DNA from: DATJMJ01 sp035503915
GTDB taxonomy: Bacteria; Actinomycetota; Acidimicrobiia; Acidimicrobiales; Palsa-688
Assembly (NCBI GenBank): GCA_035503915.1
Contig: DATJSU010000049.1
Coordinates: forward strand, 124,001-188,000
Direction: 5' to 3'
Length of the DNA stretch: 64,000 nucleotides
Part shown: one piece after another, positions 29,445-38,280 of the stretch
How positions within the stretch are numbered: the first letter of the stretch is position 1
Layout: every line of letters starts with the position of its first letter
Translations under genes and position numbers: made by a program
Notes under the pieces: generated by a model
The model's database searches: none
Seen by the model: only the letters and a program-made list of their open reading frames with translations
What the model was told of the DNA's origin: nothing

Positions 29445-31208
29445 ATGCGTCGCCGCAACATGGCCTCTCTGGGCAGGTCCTCCTTCTTTAGCGGCGGCCA
29501 CGGCAAGGCTTCTCGCCACACCCGCTTGGTCCTCGCCTGCGCGGCTGCTTTTGGGAGCGCGCTGCCTTTGACTGTGAGCGCGGCGACTTCGGCCGCCCCC
29601 CGGCCGGTCCTGCCCGGCGAAACTCCGATCAGTGCTCCGGAGAGCTCCACCACGACGCCAGCAGCTCCGGCCTCCAACACCGAGCCAGTTCTGCTCCGGC
29701 GCCCGCCACCGACGGGCCTTGGCCAGGCCGGCACCTCGACCACTGCTCCTGCGCTCGCCGGCGCCCAGGCGGGCAGGGGCGCGGGGGGCGCCCCAGGCGA
29801 TAACCCCGGTAGGGAGAAGGGCAGGTCCGGGACGACAAAGAAGGCCCAAAAAGCCAGCCCGCCCCTCGTGCAGGTGCTCAACCCAGGCACCGTCACCCTC
29901 GTCCGAAGCCTCGCGGCCGACGAGCGACGGCTCGTGAGCGTCGAGGCTTACGGCCAGGCGCTCGCGTACCTCCGCAGCGCCCGCGCCGTCGAAGCTCAGG
30001 CATCGCGGCTGCTGGCCGCTGCTAAGGACGCTTGGAGCGCAGCGGAGGTGCAACAGCAGGACGCGCTGCGTACCGAGGCATCCGACGCGAGATGGGTCAA
30101 CCTCTTTGACCAGGCGCTCTATGAGATCGGTATCGCTGAGTACACGGGCGAGACCCAGGTCGATGGGCCAGACATCGCGGCGCAGCAGCACCAATTGGTG
30201 GTCAACCAATGGGGCGAGGTCGCCGCCACAGACACCTCGAGCGAGCTCAACGCTTCCCAACGCGCGCTCGCCGAAGCCAAAGAGCGCGTCCGGTTCACTA
30301 CTGCGCTAGCCCGTTCGACCGGCCGGCAACTCCTGGCGGCAAGGCACTCCTTCGCCCGCGCGCGGGCTCAATTGGTTACGTCGCAACATGCCTTACTGGA
30401 TGCCCGTTATTGGGTTTCTGCTCCCAGTCAGGCCCCGGCCCAACCCGAGGAGGCGCTCGTCTCCCTGGAGGTCGTTGTCCCCTACGCCCGGGACATCGCC
30501 GGCGTCGCGCGGCCCGTGTTCTCTCGCTCGACGACCACCACGACTATGGCCACGTCCACCACCACGACGGCCAACGGTGTTGCCCGCAACAAACCGGGCA
30601 CGTCCTCCGCGATAAAGGCCGGCAGCCAGAGGGCTGCGCAAATTTTCGAGATGGGCCCAGCAATCCTTGGGCCTTCGCTTCTCACGGCTGGGCAGATAAC
30701 GGCCTGGTTCGAGTCCACCGGGGCGCTTGCCCGCACGACGGTCCCAATCGGCCCACTCGTCGCCGACTACATGACAGAGGGACATTTGACAGGGGTCCGG
30801 GCGGACATAGCATTTGCGCAATCGATCGTGGAGACCGGTTATTTTTCCTTCCCGATGTACGGGCAGGACCCCGAAAGCTATAACAATTTCGCCGGTATCG
30901 GCGCGTGCGACAGCTGCAAGCACGGGTTCCACTACAACTCCGCGCTAGCGGGAGTTGCTGCCCAGGAGGACCTGCTCGAGGAGTACGCGCTGCCCTACAC
31001 GTTGCCGACCAACCTCGCCTCCTTTGGTGTCGCCGGCAATAGCCAAACCTGGATGGAACTGTCGGGCACCTGGGCGACCAACATCAACTATGGGTACGCC
31101 ATCTTGTCGGTGTACCAGCTCATGCTCGATTTCGTCATCGAAAGCAAAATGGCCAGCTACGGGCTGCTACAAAGCCAGCCCCAGTACACCCCAAAGCATT
31201 TTGGCTAA
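29445..31208 (+). CDS. secreted glucosaminidase-like protein
   Basis: This is a predicted exported wall-associated enzyme of 587 residues. A basic N-terminus and signal peptide (about residues 20-48, ending TVSAATSA) are followed by a Pro/Ala/Thr-rich linker, a helical coiled-coil region (about 150-330), a Thr-rich linker and a C-terminal domain (about 420-587). The C-terminal domain contains VRADIAFAQSIVETGYFSF and YNNFAGIGACDSC, the pattern of glucosaminidase (GH73/FlgJ-like) domains with the Glu of IVETG as likely acid. The paired cysteines GACDSC are a common variant in Acidimicrobiia homologues, as I recall. The ATG at 29445 has GGGAAAGG close upstream. The stop overlaps that of the convergent Tim44-like gene by four bases. 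Confidence 0.82.
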   Translation: MRRRNMASLGRSSFFSGGHGKASRHTRLVLACAAAFGSALPLTVSAATSAAPRPVLPGETPISAPESSTTTPAAPASNTEPVLLRRPPPTGLGQAGTSTTAPALAGAQAGRGAGGAPGDNPGREKGRSGTTKKAQKASPPLVQVLNPGTVTLVRSLAADERRLVSVEAYGQALAYLRSARAVEAQASRLLAAAKDAWSAAEVQQQDALRTEASDARWVNLFDQALYEIGIAEYTGETQVDGPDIAAQQHQLVVNQWGEVAATDTSSELNASQRALAEAKERVRFTTALARSTGRQLLAARHSFARARAQLVTSQHALLDARYWVSAPSQAPAQPEEALVSLEVVVPYARDIAGVARPVFSRSTTTTTMATSTTTTANGVARNKPGTSSAIKAGSQRAAQIFEMGPAILGPSLLTAGQITAWFESTGALARTTVPIGPLVADYMTEGHLTGVRADIAFAQSIVETGYFSFPMYGQDPESYNNFAGIGACDSCKHGFHYNSALAGVAAQEDLLEEYALPYTLPTNLASFGVAGNSQTWMELSGTWATNINYGYAILSVYQLMLDFVIESKMASYGLLQSQPQYTPKHFG

Positions 31209-32362
31209 CCAACCTGCGAGATCCGAGCCAGCACCCAGTCGTACTCGCCCGACATGATCGACGCTTTGCAATAGCGGCAGGTGCCCGTTAGGTCCACGTC
31301 GAGAGGCGCTCCACAGTTGGGGCACTTTGAGCCGAGGCTGCTGCCACCGACCTTGGTCTGTGCCGCTGCGGACCGCTGGAAGGTCCAGTCCTCTTCCCAC
31401 GGTTTCACCGACTTGTCGCCCCGGAGCACTTTCCCCGTGCTCTCATCGACGTCATAATCTGCCGAAGCAGCGACCATGCGTACTGTCAGTGTGTCGAAAT
31501 GAACGTCAGAGTGGGCTGCGACTGGCCAGATATTTGAAAGCGTCAAGTCGTCAAGGACGCTGCGTTTGTGGCCGTCAATATAGCCCTGGATCTGGGCTTG
31601 GTGGGTTTGCCAGAGCGCGTCCGTCATCACTTGGCGCGACATTTCTGGCTTCCGTTGGCCCCAGGCCTGCTCGACGATAAAGAACACTCGCTGCACTTGT
31701 TGGATGAACTGTTCGATGTCGAAGTTGGGGTCGTGCGCCTTGATCGCAGCCAAACCGACATCGAGGGGGCTCGCTGCTTGCACGGCGCGGGCGTGCGCCT
31801 CTGGGAAGAGCTCTCCTTCGATGCTCGCAGCAGCGGGTCGAGGGTCGCGCATCCAATCGGGGTCCTGGTCCGGCCATGAACCACCCGCGCCAGCAAGCTT
31901 TCCCCCTACCCCCCGGCCCTGTCCGCCGAAGATGCCGCCGTCACCTCCTGGGCTTGCGGCCCAGCCACCTCCTGCCGGACCACCTCCTGCCTGACCACCT
32001 CCGGCCGCCCAACCGTCACTGCCGCCCGCTGGTGGTCCCGAGGATTGGGAGGGCAGCGTAGTCGCCGGGCCCCCACCTTGCCCCTGCCCCCCACCTTGCC
32101 CTGGGTAACCGAAGGGACCACTTCCTGCGGTCCCACCTCCCCAAGGGCCCCCTTGTGGTGGCCCAGGGCCCCCTCGCCAAGGCCCGCCCCCACCCCAAGG
32201 GCCACCTCCACCCCAAGGGCCACCTCCACCGCCTCCTTGCCAGGGCCCACCGCCCCAACGCCCGCGCCGCCAACCTCCCGCGCGGCGCGACATCATCATG
32301 ACGACCATCGCCATCATGAACAGAAAAACAACTAACGATCCTCCACCTGCGCCGTAGGACAC
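31205..32362 (-). CDS. Tim44-like membrane protein with zinc ribbon
   Basis: This is a 385-residue protein starting from GTG after GGGAGG. One N-terminal membrane helix (about residues 9-24, very Met-rich) is followed by a long Gly/Trp/Pro repeat tract (PWGGGG units, about 30-160). A Tim44-like domain follows (about 190-320, around IKAHDPNFDIEQFIQQVQRV), then a C-terminal zinc ribbon with CPNC and CRYC (about 347-366). Bacillus PspA operons include a zinc-ribbon/Tim44-type partner of this kind, as I recall. It is 41 bases downstream of the SPFH gene, so the two form an operon. A role in membrane-stress scaffolding is inferred from the neighbours. Confidence 0.8.
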   Translation of the reverse strand: MSYGAGGGSLVVFLFMMAMVVMMMSRRAGGWRRGRWGGGPWQGGGGGGPWGGGGPWGGGGPWRGGPGPPQGGPWGGGTAGSGPFGYPGQGGGQGQGGGPATTLPSQSSGPPAGGSDGWAAGGGQAGGGPAGGGWAASPGGDGGIFGGQGRGVGGKLAGAGGSWPDQDPDWMRDPRPAAASIEGELFPEAHARAVQAASPLDVGLAAIKAHDPNFDIEQFIQQVQRVFFIVEQAWGQRKPEMSRQVMTDALWQTHQAQIQGYIDGHKRSVLDDLTLSNIWPVAAHSDVHFDTLTVRMVAASADYDVDESTGKVLRGDKSVKPWEEDWTFQRSAAAQTKVGGSSLGSKCPNCGAPLDVDLTGTCRYCKASIMSGEYDWVLARISQVG

Positions 32363-32403
32363 GGCTCACCTCCCAGCCTGGCTCCTCGCCGGGCGCTAAG
32401 ACC

Positions 32404-33693
32404 TCAGCTCTGGACCGGCTGAGACCCGCCACCAGGAGCGGCTCCCGGTCCGGCGGGCGCCGCTGCGGCTCCGGCCGGCGCTGCCCCGGGTGCGATAGCT
32501 GTCCCGCACGAAGCGCAGAAACGTTGCCCGGGCGACGCCTCAGTCCCGCAGGACGGACAACGTACCGGTTGCGGGCCAAGCGGCTGGCCACAGCTCGCGC
32601 AGAAGCGTGAATTGGCGGGGTTGTCCGTCCCGCAGTTCGCACAGTGGCCGGCGGGCGGCGGCAATGCTGTCCCGCACGAAGCGCAGAACTTGGCACCGAC
32701 TGCCTGGGTGGCATTGCAATTGGTGCAAGTCACGGTGGCTGTGGGCGCTGGGGCGGCTGCGGGTGCACCTGCAAAACCGGCACCACCGCCTGCGAACCCC
32801 GGGGCCGGTGGAGGAACAGGCCCAGGTTCGCCCCCGGGACCATACCCGGCCACACCTCCCGCCAGCTGGCCCCCGAGGCCCAGCCCGGCAGCCAGGAAAG
32901 CGCCGCTGTCCCCGCTGCCGCCCTTGGCCATGCCCTGGCCGGCGCCCAAGGCCATCTCGCCGGCCGCATACCGGTTGAACCCGCCCGCGAGACGGCTGTA
33001 AGCAGTGTCTTTGGCGAGGTTCTTGAGGGTCGCCTCATCCTGCTCGGAGAGGTTGACGTCGAAGTTACCCATGCGGATGAGCTGGACCCCGTAGGTCGCC
33101 AACTGGTTATTGGCGGCAGGGACGATCGCCTCTTCGAGATCTGGCGTGTACGCCGAAAGTCCCAAGACCGGCCACCCATTGCGCACTATCTGACGGGTTA
33201 CCTCCGTTCGCATCACTTTGAGCAGCTGGTCGCTGACCCAGCTCGAGACGCGCTCGTTGTTCTCCAGGTCAACCGTGCCTACGAGGTTGGTTATGAGAGC
33301 GGCGGGGTCTTTTACCTGGAGGGAGTAATCGCCGAAGACCCGCAGCGTGACGATATTGCCCGTCTGCGGGTCCTGGACGTCATCGATACGGCCGCCAAAT
33401 GTGTTGCCTGGGAACTCTCTTGTGTGCACGAAGTAGAGCTCCGAGCGGTAAGCGTTGCCACCGGTCGCGAAGTCGATAATTGCCCCGAGGAACGGCAGCT
33501 CTTGGGCGTCGATCTGGTGGCGCCCTGGTCCCATCGTGCCGATCACTTGTCCCGTGTTGATGAACAGTGCCAACTCGTCAGCGTCCACGATCGCCCTGGT
33601 GAACTTGCGGATGCGGACGTCCGGCCACTTGAAGACGATTTGGTGTTTGCGGTCATCGGGGACCGCAATGAACTCTCGGCTGGCAAGGACCAT
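32404..33693 (-). CDS. SPFH-domain protein with three zinc ribbons
   Basis: This 429-residue protein belongs to the SPFH (flotillin/YdjI-like) family. The SPFH domain covers about residues 20-250. It is followed by a Gly/Ala/Pro-rich hinge and three C-terminal zinc-ribbon motifs, each CxxC-(12 to 14)-CASCG (CTNC, CANC, CPSC starts). I chose the ATG at 33693, preceded by AGGAGG six bases upstream; the frame runs on upstream without conserved content. It lacks an obvious signal or membrane helix and probably assembles on the inner face of the membrane. It is followed by the Tim44/zinc-ribbon gene and lies 1.5-5 kb from moxR, coxE and pspA genes. Confidence 0.87.
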   Translation of the reverse strand: MVLASREFIAVPDDRKHQIVFKWPDVRIRKFTRAIVDADELALFINTGQVIGTMGPGRHQIDAQELPFLGAIIDFATGGNAYRSELYFVHTREFPGNTFGGRIDDVQDPQTGNIVTLRVFGDYSLQVKDPAALITNLVGTVDLENNERVSSWVSDQLLKVMRTEVTRQIVRNGWPVLGLSAYTPDLEEAIVPAANNQLATYGVQLIRMGNFDVNLSEQDEATLKNLAKDTAYSRLAGGFNRYAAGEMALGAGQGMAKGGSGDSGAFLAAGLGLGGQLAGGVAGYGPGGEPGPVPPPAPGFAGGGAGFAGAPAAAPAPTATVTCTNCNATQAVGAKFCASCGTALPPPAGHCANCGTDNPANSRFCASCGQPLGPQPVRCPSCGTEASPGQRFCASCGTAIAPGAAPAGAAAAPAGPGAAPGGGSQPVQS

Positions 33694-33778
33694 CGTTAGC
33701 CTCCTGTGCGCTCGGTCTCCATCAGGGTAGCGCCATACCCAGCGGCTTCGTAGCCCGGCTCCCGCCGCGGGGACCGGA

Positions 33779-35203
33779 TTAAGGCAATTGTTCGACGAAG
33801 TGGCGCAGTTGGCGCAAGTTACGGCATTCGTAAACGCCGCTGCAGTGGAGTGCGTACTGGGCGAGGACCGAGTCGCCTGTGTCCCAGTATGAACGTGGCT
33901 CCGGGTTGAGCCACCACACTTGACGAGCGCGACGGGCAAGCTCGGCCATAGCCCACGGGTGCACCGAGTGGTAGTTGTTGCGAGCATCCCCCAGGACGAG
34001 CACTGTCGTGCGGGGGGTCAGCTCGCGGCCCCACCTTTCGACCAATTCGCTCAGGGCATGGCCGTAATCCGAATGCCCCTCGGTCCATATCACGTCAGCC
34101 TGCATGTTGATCGATTGCACAGCCTGGGGAAGGTCTGTTGCGCCGTGCAGGAGGTCGGTCACCTCGTCGATCCCGTCGATAAAAGCCCAGGACCGGGCCC
34201 GGGAAAACTGGGAGGAGAGCGTGTACACGAGCTGGAGGGTAAAGCGCGCGAAGGCAGCGACTGAGCCCGAGATGTCCGCCAACGCCCAAAGCTCTGGCTT
34301 GGAGCGCTGCCTCACCTTGAAGCGCGGGTCGACAGGGGCGCCGCCGCTCGAAAGCGACCTGCGCATGGTCGCGCGGAAATCGAGGCGCCCGTCGTTCCGC
34401 TTGCGCCTCTTACGAGCGAGGTGCACTGCGAGCTTGCGAGCGAGCGGCTGAACAGCGCGCTCGAGCGCGGCAAGCTCCTCGCGGCCAAGGTGCATAAAGT
34501 CGACGTCCTCCGGCAAAGGGCGCCTCATGGCCCTGGCGACCTCTCGGGGCCCTCGCTCGCTCACCAGGCGGCGGTTGACTTCGGTCCCAACCTCGTCCCG
34601 CAACTGCTCCAAGCGCCGGCGGTACTCGTTGGCCAGGACAAGGGCTTCGAGGCCGCCGGCCTCGTCAGCGTGGCGCAGGAGGCGCTCGAGGAGCACATCG
34701 GTCTGGAGGTGCCTGAGGGTTTTGAAAACGTAATAGTTGCCGCCAACCGGCCGGCCCGGCTCCATGCCGGCAAAACGCTCCACCGAAGCCCGCGCAAGGG
34801 CAGCCATTAGCTCCGGGCCCCCATCCATCAGTGCCCTGAGCGCCAGCTCGGCGAGCTCGGAAGCGCTCAGCCGCTCGCCGTCGCCCAGGACGTCGTCGTT
34901 CGTCGCCTCCCTCAGCACGCTGAGAGCACCTCCCCTGAGCGAGAAGTAAAGTTCGAAGAGGGTTTCAAAAGTCCTCCAATGCCCCTCCTGCTTCACAAGA
35001 GCCGCGGCGAGACCGAGCTTGAGGGCCTCCCTGTCCTCAAGAGGCAGGTACCGCAGAGCCTCCACGGCATCGAGGATCTCGGTCGTGCTAATGGGCACGC
35101 CAGCGGCTCGCAGTTCCACGAAGAAATCAGCGAATACCTCGAACAGCCCGTCCGCCAAGATCTTCTCGGGTGGTGAGGTCGCTGTCGTGCTGAGGTTGCT
35201 CAC
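33779..35203 (-). CDS. CoxE-type VWA-domain protein
   Basis: This 474-residue protein has an N-terminal helical region and a C-terminal von Willebrand A domain. The metal-site motif DISGSVA (DxSxS) and a late GDARNNY segment supply the MIDAS residues. It matches the CoxE/VWA proteins that pair with MoxR AAA+ ATPases as remodelling or cofactor-insertion chaperones. The ATG overlaps the moxR stop (ATGA, 35200-35203), so the two are coupled. No carbon monoxide dehydrogenase genes are nearby, so the target is not CO dehydrogenase on present evidence. The SPFH gene follows after 85 bases. Confidence 0.9.
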   Translation of the reverse strand: MSNLSTTATSPPEKILADGLFEVFADFFVELRAAGVPISTTEILDAVEALRYLPLEDREALKLGLAAALVKQEGHWRTFETLFELYFSLRGGALSVLREATNDDVLGDGERLSASELAELALRALMDGGPELMAALARASVERFAGMEPGRPVGGNYYVFKTLRHLQTDVLLERLLRHADEAGGLEALVLANEYRRRLEQLRDEVGTEVNRRLVSERGPREVARAMRRPLPEDVDFMHLGREELAALERAVQPLARKLAVHLARKRRKRNDGRLDFRATMRRSLSSGGAPVDPRFKVRQRSKPELWALADISGSVAAFARFTLQLVYTLSSQFSRARSWAFIDGIDEVTDLLHGATDLPQAVQSINMQADVIWTEGHSDYGHALSELVERWGRELTPRTTVLVLGDARNNYHSVHPWAMAELARRARQVWWLNPEPRSYWDTGDSVLAQYALHCSGVYECRNLRQLRHFVEQLP

Positions 35204-36093
35204 GTCCCAGCAGTCGTCAGTTCTTTGGCCGCGCGTTGGATGTCTGACTGGTGCTTGAGCAACACATGGAGTGTTTGCCTGGCGGTCTCGGCATCGAGGT
35301 GCGACACGCCGAGGAGCACCAATGTCCGGGCCCAGTCGAGAGTTTCGGAGACAGAGGGCGGCTTTTTCAGTTCGAGCGCCCGCACGAGCTGGACGGTGCG
35401 CACGACCTGGTCTGCGAGCGAGCTATGGATGCCAGCTACCTTGGTAGTCACGATCGCCCGTTCACGCTCGACACTGGGGTAGTCGAGGTGCAGGAACAGG
35501 CACCTTCTCTTGAGCGCCTCGGATAGTTCACGAGTGTTGTTGGAAGTGAGGAAGACCAAAGGGATTTGTGCGGCTTTTACCGTCCCGAGCTCAGGCACCG
35601 ACACCTGGTAATCAGAAAGCACTTCCAAGAGAAGCGCCTCGGTCTCGACCTCTACCCTGTCGACTTCGTCGATCAGGAGCACGACGGGCTCGGTGGCACG
35701 GATGGCTTCGAGGAGCGGGCGTGGCATGAGAAAAGGCTCCGAGAAAATGTCCTCCTCCAGCTCCGCCCACGTTTCCCCTTCCTGAGTGACCTGCTCGGCC
35801 TGGATGCGAAGCAGCTGTTTCTTGTAGTTCCATTCGTAGAGCGCCTTGGCTTCGTCGAGGCCTTCGTAACACTGCAACCGGATGAGCCTCGCCTCCGTCA
35901 GGTCCGCGACGGACTTTGCGAGCTGCGTCTTACCTGTGCCAGCGGGGCCTTCCACAAGGACTGGCTTACCCAAGCGGTCAGCGAGGAAGACGACCGCGGC
36001 TATGCCTTCGTCCGCGAGGTACCCGACCTCACGGAGCCCTGCGTTGACGGCTGTGGGGCTCTCGAAACGCTCTCCCGGGCGTCGGTCGGTCAT
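35200..36093 (-). CDS. MoxR-family AAA+ ATPase
   Basis: This is an AAA+ ATPase of 297 residues with Walker A GPAGTGKTQLAK (near residue 55), Walker B VVLLIDEVDRVEVE and sensor 1 in VFLTSNNTREL. That is the standard MoxR layout in a single domain. It should act with the VWA protein encoded by the overlapping downstream gene. It starts 41 bases after the proA stop on the same strand, so it may be read through from proA or from an unseen promoter. Confidence 0.93.
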   Translation of the reverse strand: MTDRRPGERFESPTAVNAGLREVGYLADEGIAAVVFLADRLGKPVLVEGPAGTGKTQLAKSVADLTEARLIRLQCYEGLDEAKALYEWNYKKQLLRIQAEQVTQEGETWAELEEDIFSEPFLMPRPLLEAIRATEPVVLLIDEVDRVEVETEALLLEVLSDYQVSVPELGTVKAAQIPLVFLTSNNTRELSEALKRRCLFLHLDYPSVERERAIVTTKVAGIHSSLADQVVRTVQLVRALELKKPPSVSETLDWARTLVLLGVSHLDAETARQTLHVLLKHQSDIQRAAKELTTAGT

Positions 36094-36134
36094 CGGCCCA
36101 TCCTACGGGGAACCTGCGCACCGACGTTCGCAAT

Positions 36135-37376
36135 TTAGTACCTGACCTGGCCGTTCCCGGTTACGACGTACTTGGTAGTGGTCAGCTCCCGGAGCCCCAT
36201 CGGGCCGCGGGCGTGCAATTTTTGTGTGCTGATGCCGATCTCTGCGCCAAAACCAAACTGCTCGCCGTCGGTGAAGCGCGTCGACGCATTGACCATCACC
36301 GCTGCCGCGTCCACCTCTCGGGCAAAGCGCTGGGCAGCAACCAAGTCCCGGGTGACGATGGCCTCGGTGTGCCCGCTGCTGTAGGTCTGGACATGAGCGA
36401 TCGCCTGGTCAAGGTCGTCAACGACACGGACGCTGAGGACGAGGTCGAGGTACTCCTTGGCCCAGTCTTCCTCCGTCGCGGCCTCGATCGACGGTGCGAT
36501 CGCGCGGGCAGGTTCGTCACCGACGAGACGCACCCCCATAAGCGCCTCGACGGCCTTTGGGAGGAAATCATTTGCTACATCTCGGTGCACTACCAGCGAC
36601 TCAGTCGCGTTGCAAACGCTCGGGCGCTGCGTCTTGCCATTGACCAGGAGCGCAAGGGCCATTTCGAGGTCTGCTGAAGCATCGACGTAGAGGTGGCAAT
36701 TGCCGTCGCCGTCGATCACATATGGCACCGTTGCGTTCTCCAGCACCGCCGCGATGAGCGAGGGGCCGCCTCGTGGGATCAAGCAGTCGACCACGCCGCG
36801 CATACGCATAAATGCCCGAGCCGATTCATAGCTTGTGTCCTCCACCAACACGACGGAGTCTTCAGGCAGCCCCGCTTTGGCAATACCTTCGCGCAACGCC
36901 GCCGCGATGGCGCGATTGGAGCCGAGGGCCGCCGAACTACCTCGCAAGAACGCGGCGTTCCCGGACTTGAGGCACAGCCCGGCGGCATCGCTTGTTACAT
37001 TGGGGCGGTTTTCATAGATGATGGCTACAACCCCCAGTGGCACGCGGACCTTTTCAATTCGCAACCCGTTCGGCCGCACCCAGCCGTCCACGACTTCGCC
37101 GACCGGGTCAGCCAAGGCTGCGACCTGGCGGAGGCCGGCGGCCATCCCTGCGATGCGTTGAGGTGAAAGCTTGAGGCGGTCGATGATGGTTCCCGGGCTC
37201 CCAGCAGCCTGGGCCTGGGAGATATCGTCCGCGTTGGCCTGGAGGATGTCATCTGCGCGTTGACCAAGGAGGTCCGCGCCAGCAAAGAGGGCAGCGTCCT
37301 TGGCGTCGGTGGGGACAAGTGCCAAGGCCAGGCTCGCCCGTTTTGCTCGCTGGCCGAGCTCCAAGAGACTGCTCAT
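36135..37376 (-). CDS. proA: gamma-glutamyl phosphate reductase
   Basis: ProA reduces gamma-glutamyl phosphate to glutamate semialdehyde in proline synthesis. I chose the ATG at 37376 (MSSLLELGQRAKRASLALAL), which gives 413 residues, the normal length, and has GGGAGG upstream. The frame is open for another 1.1 kb upstream, but that part is antisense to two genes and is not conserved. The catalytic Cys is in TQRPSVCNATE, and IIYENRPNVTSDA and FRFTDGEQFGFGAEIG-like segments are present (here ASTRFTDGEQFGFGAEIGI). proB is not next to it. It is divergent from the coiled-coil/pspA pair. Confidence 0.95.
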   Translation of the reverse strand: MSSLLELGQRAKRASLALALVPTDAKDAALFAGADLLGQRADDILQANADDISQAQAAGSPGTIIDRLKLSPQRIAGMAAGLRQVAALADPVGEVVDGWVRPNGLRIEKVRVPLGVVAIIYENRPNVTSDAAGLCLKSGNAAFLRGSSAALGSNRAIAAALREGIAKAGLPEDSVVLVEDTSYESARAFMRMRGVVDCLIPRGGPSLIAAVLENATVPYVIDGDGNCHLYVDASADLEMALALLVNGKTQRPSVCNATESLVVHRDVANDFLPKAVEALMGVRLVGDEPARAIAPSIEAATEEDWAKEYLDLVLSVRVVDDLDQAIAHVQTYSSGHTEAIVTRDLVAAQRFAREVDAAAVMVNASTRFTDGEQFGFGAEIGISTQKLHARGPMGLRELTTTKYVVTGNGQVRY

Positions 37377-37484
37377 GGAAAAGGTTACCTCCCGGGTGCG
37401 GGTGCTTGTGGAGCGGCAACCCCCGCGCCAGCTTCGTGAAGGCTCTGGTATTTCCTGAGCGCTGCCAGCGGCATAGCCTGAACT

Positions 37485-38279
37485 GTGCTCGAAAAGCGTC
37501 CCGAGGGCCGGCTTCCCAGCGTCGCTCGTGCGGCAGCTTCGCCAACCGCAGTCGTCCTGGCTGGGGGCGGCATCGCGATCGGAGAAGCGGCCCACCTTGG
37601 GCTGGCAGTGGCGGTCGTCCTCGGGGCAGCGGGCTATGGGGCACGGGTGGCCTGGGCTGCTGTCCACCGTCGCGTTTTGCTTCGCCAAAGGGCGCAGCGC
37701 CGTCTCGCTCGGATCGACCCTTGGTCCGTGCCTGAGCCTTGGCGAGGGTACACAGTGCGCACCCTGGACGCGCGTAAACGCCTCCGGCAATTGGCAGGCG
37801 ACTGCCCGCCCGGCACTCTCGCTGATTATCTGGCGGGCGCTGTGGGCAAAGTTGACGCCGCAGTCGAAGAGCAGTGGGCGCTTGCCCGCGGTGGCGCCGC
37901 GCTCGCGGAGCCTCCCGCGCGCACCGAGAGGGTGACGCGGGAGCTCGAGCAGGTCCAAGGGCAGCTGCGTGGCCAGACAGAGCTCGGGGCCAAGCGGGTC
38001 ACTTTGGCGTCCCGCGAAGAAGCCTTGGCTTCCGAACTCCGCTCGCTGAGGCGCAGCGAAGCGGTGAGCGCACAGATCTCCAGCCAGCTCTCGACGCTGA
38101 CTTCCCAGCTGGAGGGCCTGGTCGCAGCGGCGGGTCAACTCGTGGGGTCGGCCGGGGGGGCTGCTGGCGACATGGCCGCTCTTGCCTCGGAGCTTGCGTC
38201 GCTCGTTGGAGCGCTCGAGGAAGCCAAGCGGATAGTCGCAACCGCCCCCCCGAGCCAGCCCGCCACCGGCAATAGCTAG
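37485..38279 (+). CDS. membrane-anchored coiled-coil protein
   Basis: I do not recognise the family. This 264-residue protein (GTG start) has a hydrophobic N-terminal region of one or two membrane helices (about residues 20-62), then a helical region rich in Arg, Glu, Leu and Gln with a long predicted coiled coil (about 145-235). It lies one base upstream of pspA and is co-directional, so the two are surely co-expressed. An integral-membrane partner that recruits PspA, in the manner of PspB/PspC or LiaF-type proteins, is the natural guess. There is no sequence resemblance to those families that I can see. Confidence 0.75.
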   Translation: MLEKRPEGRLPSVARAAASPTAVVLAGGGIAIGEAAHLGLAVAVVLGAAGYGARVAWAAVHRRVLLRQRAQRRLARIDPWSVPEPWRGYTVRTLDARKRLRQLAGDCPPGTLADYLAGAVGKVDAAVEEQWALARGGAALAEPPARTERVTRELEQVQGQLRGQTELGAKRVTLASREEALASELRSLRRSEAVSAQISSQLSTLTSQLEGLVAAAGQLVGSAGGAAGDMAALASELASLVGALEEAKRIVATAPPSQPATGNS

Positions 38280-38280
38280 A

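Noticed and set aside
33779..36093. MoxR plus CoxE-type pair as part of a carbon monoxide dehydrogenase cluster
   Set aside because: No CoxL, CoxM or CoxS genes or molybdenum cofactor genes are near; the pair neighbours SPFH and PspA-type genes instead.
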